64,000 nt of DNA, taken from the NCBI RefSeq assembly GCF_030034735.1, contig NZ_CP125370.1, positions 124,001-188,000 of the forward strand, in the 5' to 3' direction. Shown here in pieces: positions 23,984 to 32,398 of the stretch. The DNA is from Paenibacillus sp. RC334 (GTDB taxonomy: Bacteria > Bacillota > Bacilli > Paenibacillales > Paenibacillaceae). The position numbers and the translations under genes were made by a program. A model generated the notes under the pieces. It ran no database searches. It was not told where the DNA came from and saw only the letters and a program-made list of their open reading frames with translations. Each line of letters opens with the position of its first letter. Position 1 is the stretch's first letter.

Positions 23984-26224
23984 GATTATCCGCAATCCGG
24001 CAACTTTCGCAACCTTGCCTTGTGGATGGGCTGTGAATTGAATCGTAACTTCATTCTTTTGGTTCGTCACAGACAGAGGCAGCTCATACGCGAACGTTTC
24101 GAATTTATTCATTTCCTCGGACTTCAGCTTGCCTTCTCCTAACATCTGCCCATCTGCGATGATATCAAAGTCACGATGAGAGCGATCTGAATCTTTCAGA
24201 TAAGTCACCGCTAATTGGACGGGCTCATCCGGAAGAACCTTCATGACAAAAGAAAACCAGCCCCCAGGCCAGGTATCACGATATTTACGGTTATAGATGG
24301 ACCCCAGACTCACATGTTCGCCCATAAAGGCATGATCCCGTTCAGGCTGCATTTCAGCAGGTTGCACAACATCCACCGTAAGTCGCTCCAACTCCAACTG
24401 GTACGCTAACGCAGTGCGGTATTCCGCCTCTGTTGATGCCCATTCTTCCTTGGAAAAGAGGTCCCAATAAACGGTATAAGAACGATCATACATCTGATAA
24501 AACGGGCGAAGCTCCAAATCTCTGACATAGCCTAAATCGTCCATACGAAATACATTAGACTCGTTCCCATCAGCAATGAGTTTCGTTGTCAAAGAGTCGG
24601 CCGATCCAATCAGAACAGACGCAAGCAGACGTTCCTCGTTGGACTCCTGTCCTACGGGCCCAAGGTCCCCAGCCAGCACAAGCGGACCGTACATAAAGGC
24701 AATCCGGCGCGGATTATCTGGCATTTCCTCGATTCTTACTGTCATAGGAATGTCGTACTCGACCGTATCCCCATCGTTCCATTCCCGTTCGATTACAACG
24801 TAGCTGGTAGGACAAGCCTCTGCGGCATACTCTTCCCCGTTGATTTTAATGATCATACCTTGCTCCGCCCAATGCGGGCATCTTAGCTTGATCGTGAACA
24901 ATTTGGATTCCTTGCTGATGACGCGCAGCGTTCCCCGACCATTTTGCGGAAAGAGAGTCTCTTGTTTGAGCTGTACGCCCATCTCATCCCACGTCACAGT
25001 AGAAGGGACATATTGATTAACATAGATCGTTTTTGGCGTGTGAAAATAAATCGCAGTGCCGTACATGGAATGGCTTTCCATCCCGGACCCGACACAGCAT
25101 GTAAAATCCTCATATTGAGAATTGAAGGACTTGTGCCCGCCCATTTCCAGCGATACAAAGTAGCATACACGTCCATCGACAGGCTGCTGTGAAGCCAGAA
25201 TATGATTGAACATCGCCCGTTCATAGTAGTCCGCATACGCTGCATATGCGTTCCATTCGAACATATGTCTCGTTAATTTCAGCATGTTGTAGGTGTTGCA
25301 GGTTTCGCAGGTACCTTCGCCCAAACGGTCATTCAGCTTCCCCGGTTCACCAAAATGCTCATTATAGCTATTGCCGCCGATCACGTAGGAATGCTTGTGA
25401 ACAACCCGATCCCAAAAAAAGCGGGAGAGATCCGCATACTGCGGTTTCCCGGTCATTTCATATTGCCGTGCAGCGCCAATGATTTTGGGGATTTGCGTAT
25501 TGGCATGTCGTCCTGCCAGCGTATCGTGGTTTACTGCAAGATCGTTCAGCACTTCCCCATGATAAAAGCGTTCCGCCAGCTTCAAGAAGCGCTCTTCCCC
25601 GGAATGTTCGGCCAGATCCGTCAGCACCTCGTTCATGCCGCCAAACTCGCAATGAAGCACCTGCTGCACCTGATCATCGTTCAGACCCTGGAATACATCC
25701 TCCAGCCAGTCGCCGAGTTTGATTTCCATCTGCAAAGCCTTGGGATGATGCGCGAGCAGATAGGCATCCCGCAAGCCTGCGAAGAGCTTATGCATGGTGT
25801 ATAGCGGCACCCAGCCTCCGTTCAGATCAAAGCCCTGCGAGCGTATATCGCCAGCCTTCACTTCCTCGAAAAGCTCTTTCCCACGCGGAATACCGGAAAT
25901 GTATCCGTTTCCATGACTATTTTGGCATATTTCCAGCTCGTTGATAACATAATGTACTCGTTCAAGCAGCTTTTCGTCACCCGTTGAGGCAAACATCAGC
26001 GAGCAGCCGGACAGATAGTGACCGAGGGTATGCCCGCTGATGCCGCGGGATTCCCAGCCTTCATAGTGAGCCGCTTTGGGCTCCAGTCCTGCATATTCAC
26101 GAAAGCGCGATAATAGACGGTCGGGTTCCAAACTCAACAGATAGGCCGCATTCAGCTCCATAGCATGTAAAAGTGGGCCGGAATCAATGCTTACGTTATG
26201 CAAGTCAAAAGCTTTTGCTTTCAA
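23969..26224 (-). CDS. Beta-L-arabinofuranosidase-like enzyme, GH127/GH146 (long form)
   Basis: 751 residues: catalytic (alpha/alpha)6 DUF1680 domain to about residue 540, then beta domains of the DUF4986/DUF6805 type. Start 'LHNVSIDSGPLLHAMELNAAYLLSLEPDRLLSRFREYAGL' and 'GWESRGISGHTLGHYLSGCSLMFAST' resemble the GH146 branch. The metal-thiolate residues are kept: E307 and C309 in 'TCETCNTYN', C376 and C377 in 'TCCVGSGMESH'. No signal peptide, so intracellular. It differs strongly from the GH127 enzyme at 15585, so it probably handles another linkage or oligosaccharide. Divergent from an AraC regulator. The last residues (KSYL) and the stop are encoded by repeat copy 1. Confidence 0.87.
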   Translation of the reverse strand: MKAKAFDLHNVSIDSGPLLHAMELNAAYLLSLEPDRLLSRFREYAGLEPKAAHYEGWESRGISGHTLGHYLSGCSLMFASTGDEKLLERVHYVINELEICQNSHGNGYISGIPRGKELFEEVKAGDIRSQGFDLNGGWVPLYTMHKLFAGLRDAYLLAHHPKALQMEIKLGDWLEDVFQGLNDDQVQQVLHCEFGGMNEVLTDLAEHSGEERFLKLAERFYHGEVLNDLAVNHDTLAGRHANTQIPKIIGAARQYEMTGKPQYADLSRFFWDRVVHKHSYVIGGNSYNEHFGEPGKLNDRLGEGTCETCNTYNMLKLTRHMFEWNAYAAYADYYERAMFNHILASQQPVDGRVCYFVSLEMGGHKSFNSQYEDFTCCVGSGMESHSMYGTAIYFHTPKTIYVNQYVPSTVTWDEMGVQLKQETLFPQNGRGTLRVISKESKLFTIKLRCPHWAEQGMIIKINGEEYAAEACPTSYVVIEREWNDGDTVEYDIPMTVRIEEMPDNPRRIAFMYGPLVLAGDLGPVGQESNEERLLASVLIGSADSLTTKLIADGNESNVFRMDDLGYVRDLELRPFYQMYDRSYTVYWDLFSKEEWASTEAEYRTALAYQLELERLTVDVVQPAEMQPERDHAFMGEHVSLGSIYNRKYRDTWPGGWFSFVMKVLPDEPVQLAVTYLKDSDRSHRDFDIIADGQMLGEGKLKSEEMNKFETFAYELPLSVTNQKNEVTIQFTAHPQGKVAKVAGLRIIKSYL

Positions 26225-26353
26225 AATTATCGCTCCTTAGCTAAGATGAAAGTGTATATTTCTCCACTACATTAGCATTGCCATCGCGGTATGTCAGTAG
26301 CTTAACCATACAATGGGTGGACAAATCCGAACATGAACTAAAGAGGCGATAAA

Positions 26354-27247
26354 ATGACTTATCTGAAAGTAAACGTGGATGCACCCGTTCAGCTTATCTC
26401 AGCAGGTGAGTTTATTTCCGAGGTGCCCTGGAAGCATATGAGTCGTTCTATAGAGAACTTCGAGCTGATCCTTGGCGTCCATGAGAAAGTATATATACGA
26501 GAGGAACAGGAGCATTTTGAGATCGGGGAAGGAGATATTGTGTTGCTTTATCCCGGTCGTACACATGGAGGATATCAGGAATCGTTGCCGGGAGTTACAT
26601 TTTACTGGTTTCACTTCGATGTCCCCACGACCCCAAATGTATTATCTAATGAAGAAATGAAGCAGGAGACCCGTGTTATGGATGCTCATTTGCAGCGCCA
26701 TGGCTTTGTACGGGATATCTATATACCGCAATGTGTACGCGCAGGCAATGGAGACCGGATTCATATAATTGTCAATCAGATTCTGCACGTAGCCAATTCG
26801 CACTATCTTACGTATCACAGTGTAAATTATCTGTTCACCTCGCTGCTGATCGAGATATCTGAGCTGGCTCTCAGCCGCTTGACCTCCAGTCCCGCTAGCC
26901 CACAGGGGAATGTGAGCTTTAACAAAATTATCGAGTGGACCCGTATTCATGCGGAAGAACCGATAACCGTGACGGATTTAGCCCGAAAATTCAATTACAA
27001 CAAGGATTATATATCCCGTTTGTTCAAGCAAAATACAGGTATGCGGCCCTTGGAGTTCATTCACAGCATCCGTATCAATAAAGCCAAGGAGCTGATTTCC
27101 CGTACCGATATGAGCATTAAGCAGGTTGCGGAAGAAGCGGGATATACGGATGAAAAGTATTTCATGCGTATGTTTAAAAAAATAGTGAATATGACCCCTT
27201 CGCAGTACCGGAATGCCTATCATAAAACATTTATGAACAAAGTCTGA
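26354..27247 (+). CDS. AraC-family regulator, likely of the GH127/146 gene
   Basis: 297 residues: cupin-like N-terminal sensor ('IGEGDIVLLYPGRTHGGYQESLPGVTFYWFHFD') and C-terminal HTH pair ('PITVTDLARKFNYNKDYISRLFKQNTGMRPLEFIHSIRINKAKELI', 'MSIKQVAEEAGYTDEKYFMRMFKKIVNMTPSQYRNAYH'). Starts 130 bp from, and divergent to, the arabinosidase gene. GAGGCG precedes ATG 26354. Followed by its own terminator. Confidence 0.92.
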   Translation: MTYLKVNVDAPVQLISAGEFISEVPWKHMSRSIENFELILGVHEKVYIREEQEHFEIGEGDIVLLYPGRTHGGYQESLPGVTFYWFHFDVPTTPNVLSNEEMKQETRVMDAHLQRHGFVRDIYIPQCVRAGNGDRIHIIVNQILHVANSHYLTYHSVNYLFTSLLIEISELALSRLTSSPASPQGNVSFNKIIEWTRIHAEEPITVTDLARKFNYNKDYISRLFKQNTGMRPLEFIHSIRINKAKELISRTDMSIKQVAEEAGYTDEKYFMRMFKKIVNMTPSQYRNAYHKTFMNKV

Positions 27248-27256
27248 CGGCAAGCT

Positions 27257-27279
27257 AAAGCGCCTAGTGCGCTTTTTTT
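27257..27279 (+). terminator. Terminator of the AraC gene
   Basis: AAAGCGC-CTAGT-GCGCTTT (27257-27275) followed by a T run. Confidence 0.85.
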
Positions 27280-27374
27280 CTTTTCCATTCCCAAAAATTA
27301 ACTCTAATGCATTTCCGCTTGGATAGGGAAATTTTATAGGTAAAACATTAGCGGGGAGTCGGCTAGAATGAACT

Positions 27375-27387
27375 TGTAAGCGTTTCA
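27375..27387 (+). promoter_or_regulatory. cre-like site before the PTS-mannosidase operon
   Basis: TGTAAGCGTTTCA, one base shorter than the usual 14-bp cre (TGWAANCGNTNWCA), 33 nt before EIIA. Catabolite repression by CcpA is expected for such an operon. Confidence 0.4.
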
Positions 27388-27419
27388 CTTATAGATAGAA
27401 GGGAGGAGAGACATCCACC

Positions 27420-27875
27420 ATGATTACTAGAGAACAGATTTATCTGGATAAGAAGCTGGAGACAAAATCGGCTGTATTTGAATTTATTGCCCAAGAGGCT
27501 GAGAAGCTGGGTGTCACCGTCCATAGAGAACAGCTGGTGCAGGATTTGTGGGAAAGGGAGAAGGTATATTCGACGGGCCTTCAGGATCAGTTTGCCATAC
27601 CTCATACGCAGAGCGAAGCAGTCACTAGACCAGCAGTTCTAATTATCCGATTGCAAGATAGTATTGATTGGGCATCTCATGACGGTAAGCCTGTCCAGTA
27701 TATTTTCAGTATTTTGGTGCCAAAAGGCTCCGTGGATGTATCCCATTTGCAAATTATTTCCTCACTCGCAACCTTGCTATTGGAGAATTCCTTCAAAGAG
27801 GCGGTGGCGGGTGCCAAGAGCAGCGACGATGTGTATCATCTGCTCGAACAATATACAGAAGGGTTGGTGTCATAA
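27420..27875 (+). CDS. PTS fructose/mannitol-type EIIA
   Basis: 151-residue cytoplasmic phospho-carrier. Active His is H62 in 'FAIPHTQSEAV'; the 'PVQYIFSILVPKGSVDVSHLQIISSLATLL' block is typical of the EIIA-Fru fold. It takes phosphate from HPr and passes it to EIIB. GGGAGGAGAG precedes ATG 27420. Its stop overlaps the EIIB start by one base. Having EIIA, EIIB and EIIC as separate genes next to a glycosidase and a PRD regulator resembles the frv/mng type of PTS loci. Confidence 0.9.
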   Translation: MITREQIYLDKKLETKSAVFEFIAQEAEKLGVTVHREQLVQDLWEREKVYSTGLQDQFAIPHTQSEAVTRPAVLIIRLQDSIDWASHDGKPVQYIFSILVPKGSVDVSHLQIISSLATLLLENSFKEAVAGAKSSDDVYHLLEQYTEGLVS

Positions 27876-28192
27876 TGAAAATCGTAAGCGTTACATCGTG
27901 TATAGCAGGTTTGGCTCATACCCCAATGGCGGCAAAAGCACTGGAAAAAGCAGCAGCACAGCTTGGTCACAACATTAAAGTGGAACAGCAGGGTGCGCTA
28001 GGCCAGGTGAACAAGCTTACGGAGGAAGAGATTGCAGCAGCGGATTTTGTACTGATTGCCTCGGACCAGACGGTAAAGGATGCGGAGCGTTTTGAGGATA
28101 AACGAATCGTTCGTGTCAAAATCGGTCATGCGGTCAACAATGCGGAAGCGGTTCTCACCAAAGCGGTGGAAGCCATCTCGGCTCAAAAATAA
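27875..28192 (+). CDS. PTS fructose-type EIIB
   Basis: 105 residues. The phosphorylated Cys is C9 in 'VTSCIAGLAHTPMAAKALEKAA', a fructose-family EIIB P-loop; 'LTEEEIAAADFVLIASDQTV' and 'RFEDKRIVRV' are also typical. It transfers phosphate from EIIA to the incoming sugar at EIIC. Translationally coupled to EIIA. About 114 nt separate it from EIIC, including a small hairpin (GCAGC..GCTGC). Confidence 0.92.
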   Translation: MKIVSVTSCIAGLAHTPMAAKALEKAAAQLGHNIKVEQQGALGQVNKLTEEEIAAADFVLIASDQTVKDAERFEDKRIVRVKIGHAVNNAEAVLTKAVEAISAQK

Positions 28193-28306
28193 GGCTAAGG
28201 CTGGGGAACAGCAACATGTAGTAAAAAAGAAAAGCAGCAGCGTAGCTGCCTTGAATAACAACCGATTAGCCTTTGGATAACAGTAGTATTCAAGATAGGA
28301 GAGAAC

Positions 28307-29425
28307 ATGATGAAAAAATGGCTGAGTGAAGCTAGAAAGCATCTAATGACAGGCATTTCCTACCTCCTGCCAGTTATTATTGCAGGTTCCCTGATTGTTG
28401 CGGTGTGTAAGATTATTGGACTGACGATGGGGGTCACGGACTTTGGCCCCTATGCCGATAAAAGCGGATTTCTTCATATTTTATACTTGATGGAAAATGT
28501 CGGCTGGCGCGGAATTGGGTTGCTGAACATGGTGCTGGCCGGATATATCGCCTACTCGATTGCTGATAAGCCTGCGCTTGCTGCGGGGCTGATTGGTGGC
28601 GTACTGGCACAGGAAACGAACGCTGGTTTTCTGGGCGCGCTCGTTGCCGGGTTCTTTGCCGGATACCTAACCCTGTGGGTGAAAAATAAAGTGAAAATCA
28701 CAGGCCCAGCCGCTGGTTCTGTTCCACTGATTATTTTACCGCTCATTACCGTAGGCTTAACGGGGATTCTCATGTCCGTCATCCTGGGGGGACCGCTCAG
28801 TGCGATTAACGAAGGACTGGTTAACTGGATTAAGCATATGAGTGAAAGCGGAACCAGTACTCTGGTGCTTGCCCTGATTTTGGGAGCCATGATCGGGTTC
28901 GACCTTGGCGGTCCTGTCAATAAAGCAGCCTGGATGGCGGGAAATGCGTTATTCCTGTCAGGTGTGTATTTGCCTAATATTTTCGTAAACATTGCCATCT
29001 GTATTCCACCATTGGGCTATGGACTTGCGACTCTGATTCTGAAGCATCGTTTTTCCAAAACGTATCGGGAAGCTGGAAAAGGCTCGGTGATCATGGGTGT
29101 TATCGGAATCACCGAAGGGGCTATTCCCTTTACGCTGCGCAACCCTGCCAAGCTGATTCCACTGAACATGATTGCCTGTGCGGCAGGTGCGGCATTGACA
29201 GCTTTGTTGGGCGCACATGTCATCATGCCTCCAATCGGCGGCCTGTATGGCGCGATATCTGTAGGTACTCCATTTGCTTATCTCGCAGGAGGGATTACGG
29301 GAGCTTTAATCATTGTAGCGGGTACCCTGCTCGTCAACTTCCGTGAGGAAGAAAAGCAGCAGGCAGATACGAAGGAAGCATCCGTCAAGAAAAATGGAGA
29401 AGACATTGAACTGGTATTTGACTAA
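28307..29425 (+). CDS. PTS fructose-type EIIC permease
   Basis: 372-residue membrane protein with about 9-10 helices. 'HLMTGISYLLPVIIAGSLIVAVC' opens the domain; 'GEAGKGSVIMGVIGITEGAIPF'-like block (here 'GKGSVIMGVIGITEGAIPFTLRNP') and 'MIGFDLGGPVNKAAWMAGNAL' are EIIC-Fru hallmarks. It forms the sugar channel of the PTS. AGGAGAG precedes the tandem ATGs at 28307 and 28310. Followed by repeat copy 2 and then the GH38 gene, whose substrate is presumably delivered in phosphorylated form. Confidence 0.9.
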   Translation: MMKKWLSEARKHLMTGISYLLPVIIAGSLIVAVCKIIGLTMGVTDFGPYADKSGFLHILYLMENVGWRGIGLLNMVLAGYIAYSIADKPALAAGLIGGVLAQETNAGFLGALVAGFFAGYLTLWVKNKVKITGPAAGSVPLIILPLITVGLTGILMSVILGGPLSAINEGLVNWIKHMSESGTSTLVLALILGAMIGFDLGGPVNKAAWMAGNALFLSGVYLPNIFVNIAICIPPLGYGLATLILKHRFSKTYREAGKGSVIMGVIGITEGAIPFTLRNPAKLIPLNMIACAAGAALTALLGAHVIMPPIGGLYGAISVGTPFAYLAGGITGALIIVAGTLLVNFREEEKQQADTKEASVKKNGEDIELVFD

Positions 29426-29470
29426 ATTATTCCTGAACTTCACTAGATAAGTTGAATTCAAAAAATGCAC

Positions 29471-29625
29471 ATTAAAACGAAGTAGACGGAATGGTGCTGT
29501 ACAAGCGAAGCGGTCGCTTTTGTCCCCGGATTTCTACTCTGATTATAGGCTTTATTCCAGAAATCCGGGGGCGGTGGCGATGGGAAGCATCATCCGACTG
29601 CGCAGTGGCACAATATGAAACTTTT
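29471..29625 (+). repeat. Dispersed structured repeat, copy 2 (about 155 bp)
   Basis: Same ends as copy 1 (ATTAAAACG..AGTAG.CGGAATGGTGC; right end ATCCGACTGCG.AGTGGC, ending CTTTT) but with about 40 bp missing from the middle. The central stem is perfect here (CCCCGGATTTC / GAAATCCGGGG). It lies inside the PTS-GH38 operon. Confidence 0.8.
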
Positions 29626-29676
29626 AAGTTCAGCTTATATAAATAGAAGATAGACAACACAGAGGGAGATAGAGAT

Positions 29677-32352
29677 ATGAACCGTACGAAAGTGCATGTC
29701 ATTCCACATACTCACTGGGATCGGGAGTGGTACTTTACCACTTCCAGATCCAAAGTTTACTTGGTAAAGCATGTGAAAGAAGTGCTGGATGCGTTAGAAA
29801 ATAGGGATGGTTTTAAATATTATCTTTTGGATGCCCAAGGGTCCCTGTTGGATGATTACATCAAATGGTGCCCCGAAGATGAGGAACGCATTCGCCGTCT
29901 TGTGACGGACAAGCGCCTGATGACTGGGCCGTGGTATACGCAGACGGATCAGCTAGTCATTTCCGGTGAATCCATGGTCCGCAATCTGTACTACGGTATG
30001 GAGACGGCGCAGAAATATGGTCATGCGATGAAGGTTGGTTATGTGCCAGATGCTTTCGGTCAATCGGCGCAGATGCCGCAGATTTATCAGGAGTTCGGCA
30101 TTCGGCATTTTCTGTTCTGGCGCGGTGTAGCAGACAATACGAACCCGAAAACTGAATTTTTGTGGAAGGGCTCGGATGGGAGTCAGGTGTTTGCGGTTCA
30201 AATACCGTTCGGGTACTACTATGGCGGTAATATTCCGGAGGAACCCGGAGAACTTGAAGCATATCTGGACAGCCAAATCGGTGCACTGGAGGAAAAAGCG
30301 TCCACTCGCCATATTTATTTTCCGAACGGCTTCGACCAAGCGCCTGTCCGCTTGAACCTGCCGGAGCTGATCCGCAAGTTCAACGAGCTTGACCCGGAAC
30401 GGGAATATGTGATGAATGAGCCGGAGCGTTTCCTTGAAGAAATTGAAAAGGACAGCAGCGATCTTCCTGTGCTGGAAGGAGAGCTAATGGAAGCGAAGCA
30501 TATGCGTATCCATAAGTCGATCTTTTCTACGCGGGCTGACCTCAAGCAGCAAAATAACTATATTGAAAATTTAATTGTAAATACGCTGGAGCCTGTACTG
30601 TCGATCAGTCATGCACTGGGACATGACTACCCGCATTACATCGTGAAGGATATCTGGAAGCTGATGTTTGAAAATGCTGCCCATGACAGCATCGGTGGCT
30701 GCAACAGTGACACGACGAACCGGGATGTGGCTTTTCGCTACAAGCAAGCGCGGGATATCGCAGAAAATCTACTGGATCTGCATAAGCGCCTGATTGCTTC
30801 AAAGATTAAACAGGAGGAGACCTTTGCCTTCACCATCTTTAACACATTGCCTTATCCCCGTAAGGGCGTTACAGAGATTGATGCTTATTTACCGGAAGGA
30901 AGCTTTGTAATTCGGGATACGAACGGACAGCAGCTTCCGTATACGATTACCGAAAAAGTGGAACAGACAGACTATGTGCTTGGTCAGCATATTTACCTGA
31001 ATCCGAGCAAAAAGGTGTATCTGCCTGAACGTGTATTCCGTGCGAAGCTGCTGGTAGAGCTTCAGGAGGTACCTGCTATGGGATATACGCAGATTGTATT
31101 TGATTTCAGTTCGACCGGGGATGCCACGGCAGAACGCAGTAACGGAAACGGTATTGAAAACGAATTTTATAGCGTAGCTGTACAGGAGAACGGGGCATTA
31201 AGCATTACGGATAAAGTCTCGGGACGTGTGTACGCGGATCAGATGGTGTTTGAGGAAAATGGGGATGATGGAGATTCCTATAACTATTCTCCGCCGGAAC
31301 GTGACCTCACGGTTTCTTCGCTCGGTGCTGATGTGGAGACTGTGACATCTAAAAGTCCGGTAGCCGAGGAGCTGTCCCTCCGTATGAAGCTAAAGGTTCC
31401 GTACGATTTGAATGAACGCGCCGCTGCTTTGCCTTCTGCCGTGTTACCACTACAGGCATCGGTTTCCCTGCGGAAAGGTGAACGCCTGATACGCTTCTCG
31501 GTGGATGTGGACAATCAGGTGCTGAGTCACCGTTTGCGGGTGCTATTTGACACCGGGATTGCTTCCAGGCTTTCTATTGCGGATCAACCGTTCGGGGTCA
31601 TTGCCCGTCCAACAACGCTGGAAGAAGTAGAGGTGTGGGAACGGGAGCAGTGGACGGAAAAACCGATCACAATTGAGGCTCTGCAAAGCTATGCTGCGCT
31701 GAACGATGGTTCCCGTGGAGTAGCGGTGCTGACCGGAGGAGTACGAGAATATGAGGTCATTGGCAAAGAACATGATACAATAGCGCTGACGTTATTCCGT
31801 ACTTTCGGGTTTATGGGCAAGGAAAATCTGTTGTACCGCCCGGGACGCGCTTCGGGAGAAAAGATCGTAGAAACGCCGGATGCACAGCTCATTGGCGAGC
31901 TTTCATTCACTTTTGCCCTGCATGTGCATGAGTCCGGTTTTGATGAAGCAGATGTAGCTAAAGCGGCCAAGGAATATTTAACACCATTGACCAGCTACCA
32001 GTTGTCTGACTTCCTGAATGGTCGTTTAATTTTTGCCTTCCGTGACGAAGAAAGAATATTCGAGCAAAGCTACAGCCTGCTATCCTTTAGCGAGGATTCG
32101 AATGTGATCCTGAGTGCATTCAAGAAAGCAGAGCATAATGATGGATATATTGTGCGTGTATTTAATCCTTATTTGGAGAAGAATGCAGTCGGACGCATCG
32201 CATTCGGTGAATCGGCCCACTATGAGCTGGCTTCCCTGGATGAGCGCTCTAAGGGAGAAACGTTGGCCTCATCGGATGCCCAAGGCGCACCATTGCCGGA
32301 GTTGGGGCATTGCAAGCTGTTAACGGTACTGGTTACACCTGAATCGAAGTAA
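29677..32352 (+). CDS. GH38 alpha-mannosidase (MngB-like)
   Basis: 891-residue cytoplasmic retaining alpha-mannosidase. Zinc-site motif 'HVIPHTHWDREW' (H13, D15) and the nucleophile D125 in 'GYVPDAFGQSAQMPQI' are present; 'AAHDSIGGCNSD' supplies a further zinc His. The C-terminal beta domains characteristic of GH38 follow. In Escherichia coli MngB hydrolyses the phosphorylated form of mannosylglycerate delivered by the PTS MngA. Here the preceding EIIA-EIIB-EIIC genes suggest an alpha-mannoside-6-phosphate substrate, but its identity is not shown by the sequence. GAGGGAG precedes ATG 29677. Confidence 0.92.
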   Translation: MNRTKVHVIPHTHWDREWYFTTSRSKVYLVKHVKEVLDALENRDGFKYYLLDAQGSLLDDYIKWCPEDEERIRRLVTDKRLMTGPWYTQTDQLVISGESMVRNLYYGMETAQKYGHAMKVGYVPDAFGQSAQMPQIYQEFGIRHFLFWRGVADNTNPKTEFLWKGSDGSQVFAVQIPFGYYYGGNIPEEPGELEAYLDSQIGALEEKASTRHIYFPNGFDQAPVRLNLPELIRKFNELDPEREYVMNEPERFLEEIEKDSSDLPVLEGELMEAKHMRIHKSIFSTRADLKQQNNYIENLIVNTLEPVLSISHALGHDYPHYIVKDIWKLMFENAAHDSIGGCNSDTTNRDVAFRYKQARDIAENLLDLHKRLIASKIKQEETFAFTIFNTLPYPRKGVTEIDAYLPEGSFVIRDTNGQQLPYTITEKVEQTDYVLGQHIYLNPSKKVYLPERVFRAKLLVELQEVPAMGYTQIVFDFSSTGDATAERSNGNGIENEFYSVAVQENGALSITDKVSGRVYADQMVFEENGDDGDSYNYSPPERDLTVSSLGADVETVTSKSPVAEELSLRMKLKVPYDLNERAAALPSAVLPLQASVSLRKGERLIRFSVDVDNQVLSHRLRVLFDTGIASRLSIADQPFGVIARPTTLEEVEVWEREQWTEKPITIEALQSYAALNDGSRGVAVLTGGVREYEVIGKEHDTIALTLFRTFGFMGKENLLYRPGRASGEKIVETPDAQLIGELSFTFALHVHESGFDEADVAKAAKEYLTPLTSYQLSDFLNGRLIFAFRDEERIFEQSYSLLSFSEDSNVILSAFKKAEHNDGYIVRVFNPYLEKNAVGRIAFGESAHYELASLDERSKGETLASSDAQGAPLPELGHCKLLTVLVTPESK

Positions 32353-32398
32353 CACGGAAACAAAACATGGTTTATCGGAAAGGAGGTCTTGAAGCTAC

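Noticed and set aside
28193..28306. Possible small gene between EIIB and EIIC
   Set aside because: The short frames overlap EIIB or lack a ribosome site; only a weak hairpin is visible.
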